Assembly (NCBI GenBank): GCA_002082585.1
Contig: CP020563.1
Span: 800,001-864,000, forward strand
Length of the DNA: 64,000 nucleotides
Direction of reading: 5' to 3'
From: Kitasatospora albolonga
GTDB lineage: Bacteria > Actinomycetota > Actinomycetes > Streptomycetales > Streptomycetaceae
Part shown: positions 48,162 through 56,260 of the stretch, piece by piece
Numbering within the stretch: position 1 is the first letter of the stretch
Layout: every line of letters begins with the position of its first letter
Position numbers and translations under genes: made by a program
The notes under the pieces: model-generated
The model's database searches: none
Seen by the model: the letters and a program-made list of their open reading frames with translations, nothing else
What the model was told of the DNA's origin: nothing

Positions 48162-49160
48162 TCAAATCTTCGCGACGGTTTCGGTGCCGTGCACTCCGCC
48201 GGCCTGCTCCTCCTCGTCGGCGGCGGCCTCGAGCCATGACAGATACCTCTCGCCGGTGTCGGGGAAGACCGTGACGATGGTCCTGCCCGCGTACGCGGGG
48301 CGCCCGGCCAGGAGTCGGCAGGCGTGGGCCGCCGCCCCGGAGGAGACCCCCACCAGCAGGCCGAAGGTGCGGGCCAGGAAGCGGGCGGTGGCGAAAGCCT
48401 CGGCGTCGGAGACGGTGACCACCTCGTCGATCACGTCGACGTCGGTCGTGTCCGCCACGAACCCGCCGTTCAGCCCCGGGATGCGGTGCGGGCCGCCCCA
48501 GCCCTCGGTGAGGACGGGAGAGCGGACCGGCTCGACCGCGACCACCCGGAGGTCGGGATTGCGCTCCCTGAGGTAGCGCGCGGTGCCGCTCAGGGTGCCG
48601 CCGGTGCCGACCCCGCAGACCAGGACGTCGACCCGGCCCCCGGTGTCGTGCCAGATCTCCGGGCCGGTGGTGGCGTAGTGCGCCCGCACGTTGTCGGGGT
48701 TCTCGTGCTGGCAGGCGAACCAGGAGCCGGGGCGCTCGCGGTGGATCTCCTGGGCCTTCTCGATCGCCGCCGCGTACCCCTGCTCGTGCGGTGTCCGCAC
48801 CACCTCGGCGCCGAACGCGCGCAGCAGCTGGACCCGTTCGTTGGTGGCGTTGTCCGGGAGGACGATGACGCAGGTGTAGCCCCGGGCGGCGCACAGGGCG
48901 GCCAGCGAGATGCCGGTGTTCCCGGAGGTGGCCTCCACGACGGTGGAGCGGCCGGGGGTCAGCTCGCCGCGCTTCTCGGCCGCCTCCAGCATGTACAGGC
49001 CGGTGCGGTCCTTCACGCTGGAGAGCGGGTTGGCCATCTCCAGCTTGGCGTAGACGGTGGTGCCGGACTCCGTCCCGCCCAGGTCGAGCCGGATGACGGG
49101 GGTTCTGCCGATCAGATCGTCGAGCGAGGTCGCGGGCCTGCGTCGGTCCGGGGCGAGCAT
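48162..49160 (-). CDS. Cysteine synthase-like PLP enzyme (O-acetylserine sulfhydrylase family)
   Basis: A 332-residue beta-family PLP enzyme. The PLP lysine is Lys50 in NPLSSVKDRTG; TSGNTG (78-83) binds the substrate carboxylate, and GVGTGGT and SSGAA hold the phosphate and pyridine ends. Close relatives make cysteine from O-acetylserine and sulfide, but the family also makes beta-substituted alanines. The 30-residue Asp/Glu-rich tail is not typical of CysK. It follows the serine acetyltransferase after 67 bp in the NRPS operon, so here it may serve secondary metabolism. Confidence 0.93.
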   Translation of the reverse strand: MLAPDRRRPATSLDDLIGRTPVIRLDLGGTESGTTVYAKLEMANPLSSVKDRTGLYMLEAAEKRGELTPGRSTVVEATSGNTGISLAALCAARGYTCVIVLPDNATNERVQLLRAFGAEVVRTPHEQGYAAAIEKAQEIHRERPGSWFACQHENPDNVRAHYATTGPEIWHDTGGRVDVLVCGVGTGGTLSGTARYLRERNPDLRVVAVEPVRSPVLTEGWGGPHRIPGLNGGFVADTTDVDVIDEVVTVSDAEAFATARFLARTFGLLVGVSSGAAAHACRLLAGRPAYAGRTIVTVFPDTGERYLSWLEAAADEEEQAGGVHGTETVAKI

Positions 49161-49227
49161 GGGCTTCTCCGTTTCGGTGGATCGGGTCGCCGGGGAGCCG
49201 GATCACCACGAGCGGGTCACCGGAGGG

Positions 49228-49851
49228 TCACCAGGCGGGGAAGAGAACGGTGACCTCCTTCTCACGCGACGGGCGCGACGGGAGGGGCTGATGGGGCGTA
49301 CGGCGCGGGCGCGGTGCGGCGGCCACCGGGGCGAGCACCCGGGAGTGGCTCGGCACATCGCGGATCACCAGGGCCTGCGCGCCGACGACGGTGTCGTGGC
49401 CGACGGTGATCGGCCCGAGCAGGGTGGCGTTGGCGCCGATCACGACCCGGTCCCCCACCTCGGGGTGGCGGCGCGCGCCCTCGGCCCTGGCCTCGTCGTG
49501 CCACCAGCCGACCGCGCCCAGTGTCACCTGGTGGAAGACCGTGACGTCGTCGCCGACAACGGCGGTCTCACCGATCACCACCCCGGCTCCGTGGTCGACG
49601 AAGAAGCCTCGGCCGATCGTGGCGCCCGGGTGGATCTCGATCCCGCCCGACGCCAGCCGCGCGGCGGCGGAGACCAGCCGCGCGGTGCGGCGCAGCCCCC
49701 TGAGGTGCAGCCGGTGCGCCACGCGGTGGCCCCAGACGGCGGGGACGGCGGGGTGCAGCAGGGCCTCGGTGCGCGAGTGCACCGACGGGTCGCGCGACCT
49801 GATCATGTCGAGGTCGCCGACCGCCCGGCGGTAGAGGCCCGGCGGGCTCAC
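49228..49851 (-). CDS. Serine O-acetyltransferase (CysE/EpsC-like)
   Basis: A 207-residue left-handed beta-helix acetyltransferase making O-acetyl-L-serine from serine and acetyl-CoA. The signature runs IEIHPGATIGRGFFVDHGAG, VIGETAVVG, HQVTLGAVG and the RRHPEVGDRVVIGA segment, with the catalytic Asp-His pair at about residues 86-87. Its C-terminus is an Arg/Pro-rich tail rather than the ...GI peptide with which CysE docks into CysK, so a classical cysteine synthase complex is doubtful. GTG start overlaps the EamA stop by 4 bp. Confidence 0.92.
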   Translation of the reverse strand: MSPPGLYRRAVGDLDMIRSRDPSVHSRTEALLHPAVPAVWGHRVAHRLHLRGLRRTARLVSAAARLASGGIEIHPGATIGRGFFVDHGAGVVIGETAVVGDDVTVFHQVTLGAVGWWHDEARAEGARRHPEVGDRVVIGANATLLGPITVGHDTVVGAQALVIRDVPSHSRVLAPVAAAPRPRRTPHQPLPSRPSREKEVTVLFPAW

Positions 49852-50888
49852 CGGGGCCCCTCGGTGCCGCCGGGGCGGCTGCCCGCGGCCGGTTCGGCGC
49901 CTTCGGCGGCTCCGGGTTCCGGCGTCGTGGCCGTGGGCGGGCCCGAGGGCGTGTCCGCCGTCGTCTCCGGAGCCGAGCGGGCGGGCGGGTCGGCGGGCGC
50001 CGGGTCCTTGGGGCGGAGCTGCCGTAGGCGGTTCTCCGCGTACGCCACACCCGCGAGCACCACCAGGCCGCCGACCAGCAGGTTCCAGGTGACGGACTCG
50101 CCGAGCGCCACCACGCCGATGAGGACGGAGGCGACCGGGACCACGTAGTTCACGGCGGAGGCGGTGGTGGCGCCGACGTCACCGATGAGGCGGAAGTAGA
50201 GCACGTACGCCAGACCGGTGCTGAACAGGCCGAGCGCGACGATGCTGAACGTCACCTCGAGGGTGAACTCCGGGGTTCGCCAGGTGAGGAAGGGGGTGAC
50301 CACGGCCTGGAGCACGGTGGCGGCGAGGAGCTGGGAGGCCGCGGCGGCCATGGGGGCGAGGCCGAGCGGGGAGAGGTACTTGCGTACGTACACGAAGCCG
50401 CACGCGTAGCTCAGTGCGGCGCCGAGGCAGGCGAGCTGTCCGCCGAGGGAGCCGAGGGCGTCGGTCCACGGGCCGATCAGGAGCACCACGCCGACGAATC
50501 CGATGATGAGCCCGAGGACCTTGCGCCGGGTCGCCCGCTCGGTGGGCAGCGCGGCGGCGGCGATGGTCAGGGTCAGCAGCGGGGTGGCGCCGATGAGGAC
50601 GCCCGCGATACCGGCCCCCGTGGTCTGTTCGCCGTAGGAGAGCAGCAGGAACGGGATGACGTTGCCGAAGAGGGCGGCGGCGGCGACATGGCCCCAGACG
50701 CGGGCGGACCGGGGAAGGCCGATCCTGCGGAACGCGACGATGGCGAGCAGGACGGCGGCACCCAGCACCAGGCGGCTGAGCACGAGCTGACCGGGGGTCA
50801 GCCCGTCCAGTGACACCTTGATGAAGGTGAAGCTGCCTCCCCACAGGAATGCCAGCAGCAGGAACCGGCCGACGGTTGCGTTCTTCAT
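49848..50888 (-). CDS. EamA/DMT-superfamily transporter
   Basis: Ten predicted membrane helices in two EamA repeats in 346 residues, followed by a Pro/Ala/Thr-rich C-terminal tail. The motif AFLWGGSFTFIKVSLDGLTP opens the first repeat. Members export amino acids, nucleotides and related metabolites. Its place right after the NRPS gene suggests export of the pathway product or an intermediate such as a cysteine derivative. The start codon ATG (50888) is 48 bp after the NRPS stop. Confidence 0.9.
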   Translation of the reverse strand: MKNATVGRFLLLAFLWGGSFTFIKVSLDGLTPGQLVLSRLVLGAAVLLAIVAFRRIGLPRSARVWGHVAAAALFGNVIPFLLLSYGEQTTGAGIAGVLIGATPLLTLTIAAAALPTERATRRKVLGLIIGFVGVVLLIGPWTDALGSLGGQLACLGAALSYACGFVYVRKYLSPLGLAPMAAAASQLLAATVLQAVVTPFLTWRTPEFTLEVTFSIVALGLFSTGLAYVLYFRLIGDVGATTASAVNYVVPVASVLIGVVALGESVTWNLLVGGLVVLAGVAYAENRLRQLRPKDPAPADPPARSAPETTADTPSGPPTATTPEPGAAEGAEPAAGSRPGGTEGPR

Positions 50889-50936
50889 GCACCCTCCCTT
50901 TGTGTTACGGATTTCTTCTCTGTTCCACCGGACACC

Positions 50937-51161
50937 TCAGTAGTTCGGCGTCTTGAGCAGCAGGTTCTTTCTCTGGACTATCTCCGGTATGTAGACGCGT
51001 TCGTTCCACACCTCTTTCTCCACCGGTTCGAGGGCCACCGATATCGCTCCCTCGTCGCAGCGGAAGGCGCTCGTGACCGCCCGGGTCACGGCCGCGACCA
51101 GCTCCGACTGCTGGTCCTCGCTGAGCGGAACGGGAAAGTGCTTGATGTTGACGTGCGGCAC
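50937..51161 (-). CDS. Internal in-frame start: possible free PptA-like tautomerase
   Basis: This is the last 74 codons of the NRPS gene seen as a separate gene. GTG at 51161 is codon 1307, followed at once by CCG for proline. A product starting here reads PHVNIKHFPVPLSEDQ after Met removal, which closely resembles the first residues of E. coli PptA (77 aa), and gives the free N-terminal proline that 4-oxalocrotonate tautomerases need as their base. In the fused protein that proline is internal and could not act this way. Whether the internal start is used is not known. Confidence 0.6.
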   Translation of the reverse strand: MPHVNIKHFPVPLSEDQQSELVAAVTRAVTSAFRCDEGAISVALEPVEKEVWNERVYIPEIVQRKNLLLKTPNY

Positions 51162-54100
51162 GACGGTTTCCTCTTTCCTGATGGGGAGACGCCTTCCCGT
51201 GGAGAGACGGTGGCGGATCTGCTGGGTCAGCTCGTTCAGACCGGGGCTTCTCAGCATGGTGTAGTGCCCGCAGGCCAGTTCGACGACGGTCGGCTCCGCC
51301 TCGGAATACCCGCTGCTGCTCTCGATGAACGAGTAGTCGTCACCGCGCGCCTTGAAGAGGGTGATCGGCGCCTTGACCTTCCGTTCCCGCAGTTCCTGGA
51401 ACGTGTACCGCAGTTGGAAGGTGCGGCGGACGATCCGGATGATTCTCCCCACCAGTTCGGCGTCGAGCTCCGGCCGTTTTCCGCGGATGAATTCCGTGAA
51501 GCTCTCGTCGTCCTCGGCGTGGGCGACGCAGGCGTCCGCCTCCTCACCGGTGATGGTGCCGGCGAAGACGGAGTGGAGAATGCGCACGTACGCCTTGTTC
51601 GTGTAGACGGGATCGTCGTCGCCGTGCGGGCGGGCGCCGCCGTCCGGCTGCGGGAGGACGGGCGAGCCGGGCGCCAGGAGGAAGAGGTTCTCGACCGTTC
51701 CGCCCGCCCGCTCGATCTGGTGGGCGGCTTCGAAGGCCACCCGGGCGCCGAAGGAGTAGCCCCACAAGGTGTACGGGCCGTTCCTCTGGAGCCGTTCGAT
51801 GGCGCGCACATCCGCGGCGGCCATCTCCTGGATGGTGGCGTACGGGATTTCCCCGGGGTTGATCCCGTAGGACTGCACACCGTAGAACGGCCGACCGATG
51901 CCGAGTTCACCGGCGAGGGGCCGCAGATTCATGGTGTATCCGCCGAGCCCCGGCCAGCAGAACACCGGGTTTCCCGCGCCTTCGGTGTGCAGGCGTACGA
52001 GGCGTGAGGCGGGTTCGGTGTCCGTGCTTTCCAGTGCGCGGGCGAGTTTCTCGATGGTCGGGGAGTCGAAGAGGATCTGGAGCGGCAGTGCGCTCCCGAA
52101 CGCGCGGTTGATCCTGTTGACGAGTCCGACGGCCAGCAGGGAGTTCCCTCCGGAGGCGAAGAAGTCGTCCTGGACCGATGAGCCGTCCTGTTTCATCACC
52201 TTCTCCCAGATGTCCCGGATTCTCTCCTCGGTCTTCGTCCGGGGTGCGACGAATACCCGACCGGTGTTCAGCGCGGTGATCCGGTCCGAGGATTCGAGCG
52301 CCTTGACATCGATCTTTCCGTTCGCGGAGAGGGGGAGCCCGTCCATGACGACGACCCGGTTCGGCATCATGTAGTCCGGCACAAAGCGGCTGAGGTCCTC
52401 CCGGATGATCTCCGCCGGTCCTTTCATGTGCACGATGTCCTCGCGCATTCCCTCACTGCGCAGCTGCCCCTCACTGATGCGGCCGCCCACAGCGAAGTAC
52501 GAGGCTCCCGCGCTCTCGCCCAGGGCCCCGAGGATGCCCGCCATCCTGGTCGCGGCCGGCAGGTCGTGCCCGGTCTTCGAGCTGTATCCCGAGGACATCA
52601 GGCCGATGCGGAGGCCGTTCATCTGGAGGTGCTGGAGTTCCCTGCCGAGATCGGCGTAGTCGAGCCATGCCTCCCGGGCGCGGCTGATGACGGTGATCCC
52701 GAAGGCGGCCTTCTCGTAGACCTGTTGGTTGATCGCGATGACGTGTCTCTTGTGGACCAGCGCGTCGGAAACCCTGTCCAGTACGCCGTTCCGGTACCGG
52801 TACTGGCCCTCGGGCAGACCGGTGACCTTTCCCACGTGCGCCTGCACATAGATGTCGGGGCGGGGCCGGGAGCGTACGGCGGCCAGGGGGAGCATCTCGA
52901 ACGTGCCGAGGTAGAAGTCCTCCTCGGCGCAGTCCAGGTGGTCCATGGCGGCCGGTTCGTACGCCGTGGCCTCCAGGCCCAGTCCGTGGGCGGGCAGGAC
53001 GCGGTCGAAGAGACCGGCCATATGGCCCGCCTCGATCTCCAGGACCTCCAGGATGTTGTTCTTGTAGACGGGCTCGATGGCCCGGCGCTTCCCCGCGAAA
53101 TGCAGCCTGATCCGCGCCCGCGGTTCCGGGGCCCCGGTCCTGGGGGTGATGAGGATCAGCCGGTGCTCCACCGGGTGGTAGTAGTGGAAGCCGGGGGCCA
53201 GGAAGGGGAGGCCGTCGGTCTCGAGGTAGAGCTGTGTGGCGTACAGGGCACCCGGTGACGCGTAGGCGTACTTCGGCAGCAGGCGTTCCTCGCTGAGGAA
53301 CTGCCCGAAGTTGCGCAGGAGTTCACCGAGTCCGGCGAGGTCCAGGTCGCTGATGTCCCGGGATTCCGCCGCAGGTGCGCCGGGCCCGGCGAGCAGGGCG
53401 AGAAGGTCGGCCGCGGTGACCTCTCCGCCCTCGAAGGACCGGTAGGTCTTCCGTGCGAAGGCGAGCCGCCGCTGCTCCGGGGTGGGCGTCCGGCCCGGCA
53501 GGTCGACCGCCTTCCGGCCGCCGGTCTCCCGGTCGTCCCGTGTCCCCGGGTTCGCGAGCTGGGCCCTCACCTGGAGCTTGCTCTCCTTGGACTGGTGGTG
53601 GGCGCCGTGACTGCCCTGGTCCATCAGCGCCGCTTCTTTGGGGCTGAGCTCGATGCAGGCGATCAGGTTCTGGAATCCGGTGGCCGGGTCCTCCTTGACG
53701 AGAACCGCCGCGTTCTTGACCCAGTCATGGGTCTCGATCGCCAGCCGTATCTCGTCCAGCTCGACCCGGAAACCGCGCAGCTTGATCTGATTGTCCGCCC
53801 GGCCTGCGAACCGGACGGTGCCGTCGTCGCTCCAGTGGGCGAGGTCTCCCGTCCGGTACAGCCGTACGGAGTTCTTCTCACCGTCGCACGTATGGGCGAT
53901 AAATCTTTCCGCGGTCAGTTCGGGCCGGTTCAGATATCCCCGGGCGAGCTGGACGCCGCCGATGTAGAGCTCCCCCACTTCTCCGGCGCCCACCGGTTTC
54001 CGGTCACCGTCAAGAATATGGAACCGGGTCCCCGGGACGGGTCTGCCGATGGGGACCATCTGCGGGGACTCCGCGAGAGTGCGGCGGTCCACCGTGAAAG

Positions 54101-55079
54101 CCGACGCGTTGACCGTGGTCTCGGTCGGCCCGTAGAGATTGGTCAGAGCGCTCCCGGGCAGCGTATCGAGGAATTTCTCCGCGAGGTTCCCGGAAAGGGC
54201 CTCACCACCGCTGAAGACCCGGGTGAGCGAGGTGCAGGAGGAGAACTCCTCGGTGTCCAGGAGCGCCTGGAGCAGAGTGGGAACGCATTGCAGGGCGGTG
54301 ACCCGATGCGCGATGACGGTCTCGATGATCCTTTCAGGGTCGCGGTGCAGGCCGGGGGCGCCGACCACGACCCTGCTTCCGCAGACGGGGGCCAGGATCT
54401 CCCACTGGGCCGCGTCGAAGCTCATGGGGGTCTTCTGAAGGACGGTGGTCGACCGGTCCAGCGCGCCGGACTCCGCCAGCCAGCGCATCTGATGGACGAT
54501 GCTGCGCTGCTCGATCATGACGCCCTTCGGCTTCCCCGTGCTGCCGGAGGTGTAGATGACGTACGCCAGCCGGTCCGGCGTGAGGCCCGCGGGGGCGGTC
54601 CACTCCGGCGGCGGACCACCCGGCGCGCCGAATACCGCCGGGCTCTCCGGGCTCTCCGGGCAGATGATCCGGGTGCCGGGCGGGGCCAGCAGGGAGAGCT
54701 GCGGACGGAGGTCCTCCGACGTGATGACGACGCGCACCCCGGAGTCCTCGATCATGTAGCGGAGGCGCTCCTCCGGGTATTCCGGCGAGAGCGGAAGATA
54801 GGCGCCGCCCGCGAGGAGAACGCCCCAGACACTCGTCATCAATGCGATCGACGGTTCGACGAAGATTCCGACGGAATCATCGGGGACAACCCCGAGATTC
54901 CTCAGATCATCAGCAATTCCCGCACTGCGGACGGCCAGGTCGCGATAGCTGAGAAGCTCGCTCCCGTGAACGACGGCCGTACGGTCGGGATGTTCCCGCA
55001 CCCGCTCCATGAGGAGATGAGGGAGGCACTGTTCTTCGGCGGTATCACGTTCCGTCTGTTCGATGTCATTGATGACCAT
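50937..55079 (-). CDS. Indigoidine synthetase-like NRPS (A-Ox-T-TE) fused to a PptA-like tautomerase
   Basis: A 1380-residue NRPS. The adenylation domain (about 20-500, finishing at 885-930) has YVIYTSGSTGKPKG, FDAAQW, NLYGPTETTVN and NGKIDV (Lys922). Its code, read by alignment from memory, is D-A-W-Q-F-G-L-V-N-K, like indigoidine synthetases that load L-glutamine. An FMN oxidase domain (about 505-880; FARKTYRSFEGG, LPKYAYASPGALY) is inserted late in the A domain. T domain FFASGGNSLL has Ser980; the TE has GYSFG with Ser1109 and GHYTML with His1272. Residues 1307-1380 are a tautomerase like E. coli PptA, absent from BpsA/IndC (about 1280 aa). ATG 55079 is chosen: the 45 codons upstream run into the divergent promoter. 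Confidence 0.93.
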   Translation of the reverse strand: MVINDIEQTERDTAEEQCLPHLLMERVREHPDRTAVVHGSELLSYRDLAVRSAGIADDLRNLGVVPDDSVGIFVEPSIALMTSVWGVLLAGGAYLPLSPEYPEERLRYMIEDSGVRVVITSEDLRPQLSLLAPPGTRIICPESPESPAVFGAPGGPPPEWTAPAGLTPDRLAYVIYTSGSTGKPKGVMIEQRSIVHQMRWLAESGALDRSTTVLQKTPMSFDAAQWEILAPVCGSRVVVGAPGLHRDPERIIETVIAHRVTALQCVPTLLQALLDTEEFSSCTSLTRVFSGGEALSGNLAEKFLDTLPGSALTNLYGPTETTVNASAFTVDRRTLAESPQMVPIGRPVPGTRFHILDGDRKPVGAGEVGELYIGGVQLARGYLNRPELTAERFIAHTCDGEKNSVRLYRTGDLAHWSDDGTVRFAGRADNQIKLRGFRVELDEIRLAIETHDWVKNAAVLVKEDPATGFQNLIACIELSPKEAALMDQGSHGAHHQSKESKLQVRAQLANPGTRDDRETGGRKAVDLPGRTPTPEQRRLAFARKTYRSFEGGEVTAADLLALLAGPGAPAAESRDISDLDLAGLGELLRNFGQFLSEERLLPKYAYASPGALYATQLYLETDGLPFLAPGFHYYHPVEHRLILITPRTGAPEPRARIRLHFAGKRRAIEPVYKNNILEVLEIEAGHMAGLFDRVLPAHGLGLEATAYEPAAMDHLDCAEEDFYLGTFEMLPLAAVRSRPRPDIYVQAHVGKVTGLPEGQYRYRNGVLDRVSDALVHKRHVIAINQQVYEKAAFGITVISRAREAWLDYADLGRELQHLQMNGLRIGLMSSGYSSKTGHDLPAATRMAGILGALGESAGASYFAVGGRISEGQLRSEGMREDIVHMKGPAEIIREDLSRFVPDYMMPNRVVVMDGLPLSANGKIDVKALESSDRITALNTGRVFVAPRTKTEERIRDIWEKVMKQDGSSVQDDFFASGGNSLLAVGLVNRINRAFGSALPLQILFDSPTIEKLARALESTDTEPASRLVRLHTEGAGNPVFCWPGLGGYTMNLRPLAGELGIGRPFYGVQSYGINPGEIPYATIQEMAAADVRAIERLQRNGPYTLWGYSFGARVAFEAAHQIERAGGTVENLFLLAPGSPVLPQPDGGARPHGDDDPVYTNKAYVRILHSVFAGTITGEEADACVAHAEDDESFTEFIRGKRPELDAELVGRIIRIVRRTFQLRYTFQELRERKVKAPITLFKARGDDYSFIESSSGYSEAEPTVVELACGHYTMLRSPGLNELTQQIRHRLSTGRRLPIRKEETVVPHVNIKHFPVPLSEDQQSELVAAVTRAVTSAFRCDEGAISVALEPVEKEVWNERVYIPEIVQRKNLLLKTPNY
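51162..51180 (-). promoter_or_regulatory. Candidate internal Shine-Dalgarno of the tautomerase
   Basis: Read on the reverse strand the sequence before the GTG is CAGGAAAGAGGAAACCGTC. GAGGA lies 7 nt before the start codon, an ideal spacing. The bases also encode the linker RKEET of the NRPS. Confidence 0.65.
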
Positions 55080-55231
55080 GGTCTTCTTTCGCCTCGAAAG
55101 AAAAATGGGCTCGGGAGCCACCGAACAGGTTGGCCGAATCGTGCCCATGTAAGGGTCTCTCACGGCGAGCCTTGCATTCAACCACCCATGGGGCCATGAT
55201 GCTGCAAACAGCAACCTGCACGGGGGTAAAG
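55080..55231. promoter_or_regulatory. Divergent promoter region, NRPS operon and its regulator
   Basis: 152 bp between the divergent starts, lower in GC than the neighbours. It holds a palindrome GGCTC-GG-GAGCC (55108-55119) and GCTG-CAAA-CAGC (55201-55212), both candidate operators. I could not identify -10 and -35 boxes with confidence. Confidence 0.55.
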
Positions 55232-56260
55232 ATGGACAGAAGCGGCTTTATCGACGATGTGGTGGGCGATCACCGGCTTAACGCGACCGCCATTCGTGTT
55301 TACAAATGGTCAGTATCCCGGGGATTTGTTTCAATCGCCGAAACGATTGACCTCCTGGGGTTGACGCAGTGCGAGGCGAGAGACTCACTGGACCGTCTGG
55401 TTTCCGCACACCTGATGTCCTTACAGGTGGACCCCGAAAAGGCGGAGGACCCCGGCGGCATGCGGTGGCGGGCGCTCGATCCGCAGATCGCCGCCGCGGG
55501 TATCGCCTCGGCCGAGTCCCGGCTGCGCCGGACGATGGCGGAGCTGAGCGGGTCACGGCAGAACCTCGACGAGCTCTCCCGGGTCTACTCCGTCCTCTCC
55601 TCCACCGCGAACCGCGGCCGGGACGCCGTCGAGGTCTTCGACTCGCCCGCGGAGACGGCCCTGCTCTTCGAGGAGGCCGCGAGCAGATGCCGGACCGAGG
55701 TGGTCAACGCGCAGCCCGGCGAGGGGCGTCCGGCGGACGAGACGCAGCGGGCCGCGGTGCGGGACACCGAACTGCTCGGCCGCGGGGTGCGGATCAGGGC
55801 CCTGTACCAGGAATCGTCCCTCCACCACCCGCCCACCCGTTCCCACATCGGCAGGATCACCGCGGCGGGAGCCGAAGTGCGGACGAGCGCCGAGCTGTTC
55901 GGGCGGCTCGTGGTCTTCGACCGCTCCGTGGCCTTCGTACCGCATCACCGTGTCACCGGCGGGGCGGCCGTGGTCCGGGACCGGTCGGTCGTCGCCCTGC
56001 TCTGCGAGGCGTTCGACCACGCCTGGGGCCGGGCGGACTGCGCCGAGGCCGGCCGGGCGGAGCCGGTGGAGCTGAGCGATCTGCACCGGACGGTCCTGCG
56101 GCTGCTCAGCGAAGGGGCCCGGGACGAGACGATCGCCCGTCGGCTGGGGGTGTCGCTGCGCACCTGCCGCAAGTACGTGGCGGAGATCTTCGAGGCGATC
56201 GGTGCGGAGAGCCGGTTCCAGGCCGGGTACCTGGCCACGCACCGGGGGCTCCTCAAGTGA
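55232..56260 (+). CDS. LuxR-type regulator with TrmB-like N-terminus, TTA codon
   Basis: A 342-residue regulator. The N-terminus (AIRVYKWSVSRGFVSIAETIDLLGL, QCEARDSLDRLVSAHL) is a TrmB-like winged helix, the middle (FDSPAETALLFEEAASR to HRVTGGAAVVRDRSVV) a sensor domain related to phospholipase-D-like folds, and the C-terminus (LLSEGARDETIARRLGVSLRTCRKYVAEIFEAIGA) a LuxR helix-turn-helix. One leucine is TTA (55421-55423), so translation should need bldA tRNA. Start ATG 55232 with GGGGGTAAAG upstream. It most likely controls the divergent NRPS operon. Confidence 0.88.
   Translation: MDRSGFIDDVVGDHRLNATAIRVYKWSVSRGFVSIAETIDLLGLTQCEARDSLDRLVSAHLMSLQVDPEKAEDPGGMRWRALDPQIAAAGIASAESRLRRTMAELSGSRQNLDELSRVYSVLSSTANRGRDAVEVFDSPAETALLFEEAASRCRTEVVNAQPGEGRPADETQRAAVRDTELLGRGVRIRALYQESSLHHPPTRSHIGRITAAGAEVRTSAELFGRLVVFDRSVAFVPHHRVTGGAAVVRDRSVVALLCEAFDHAWGRADCAEAGRAEPVELSDLHRTVLRLLSEGARDETIARRLGVSLRTCRKYVAEIFEAIGAESRFQAGYLATHRGLLK

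Noticed and set aside
47651..55079. A plain indigoidine cluster
   Set aside because: The synthetase matches, but the usual indigoidine partners (IndA/IndB-type proteins) are absent and the tautomerase and O-acetylserine genes do not fit, so I do not call it that.
55080..55214. A longer NRPS start 45 codons upstream
   Set aside because: It would run through the divergent promoter and lacks homology to the start of indigoidine synthetases; ATG 55079 fits.
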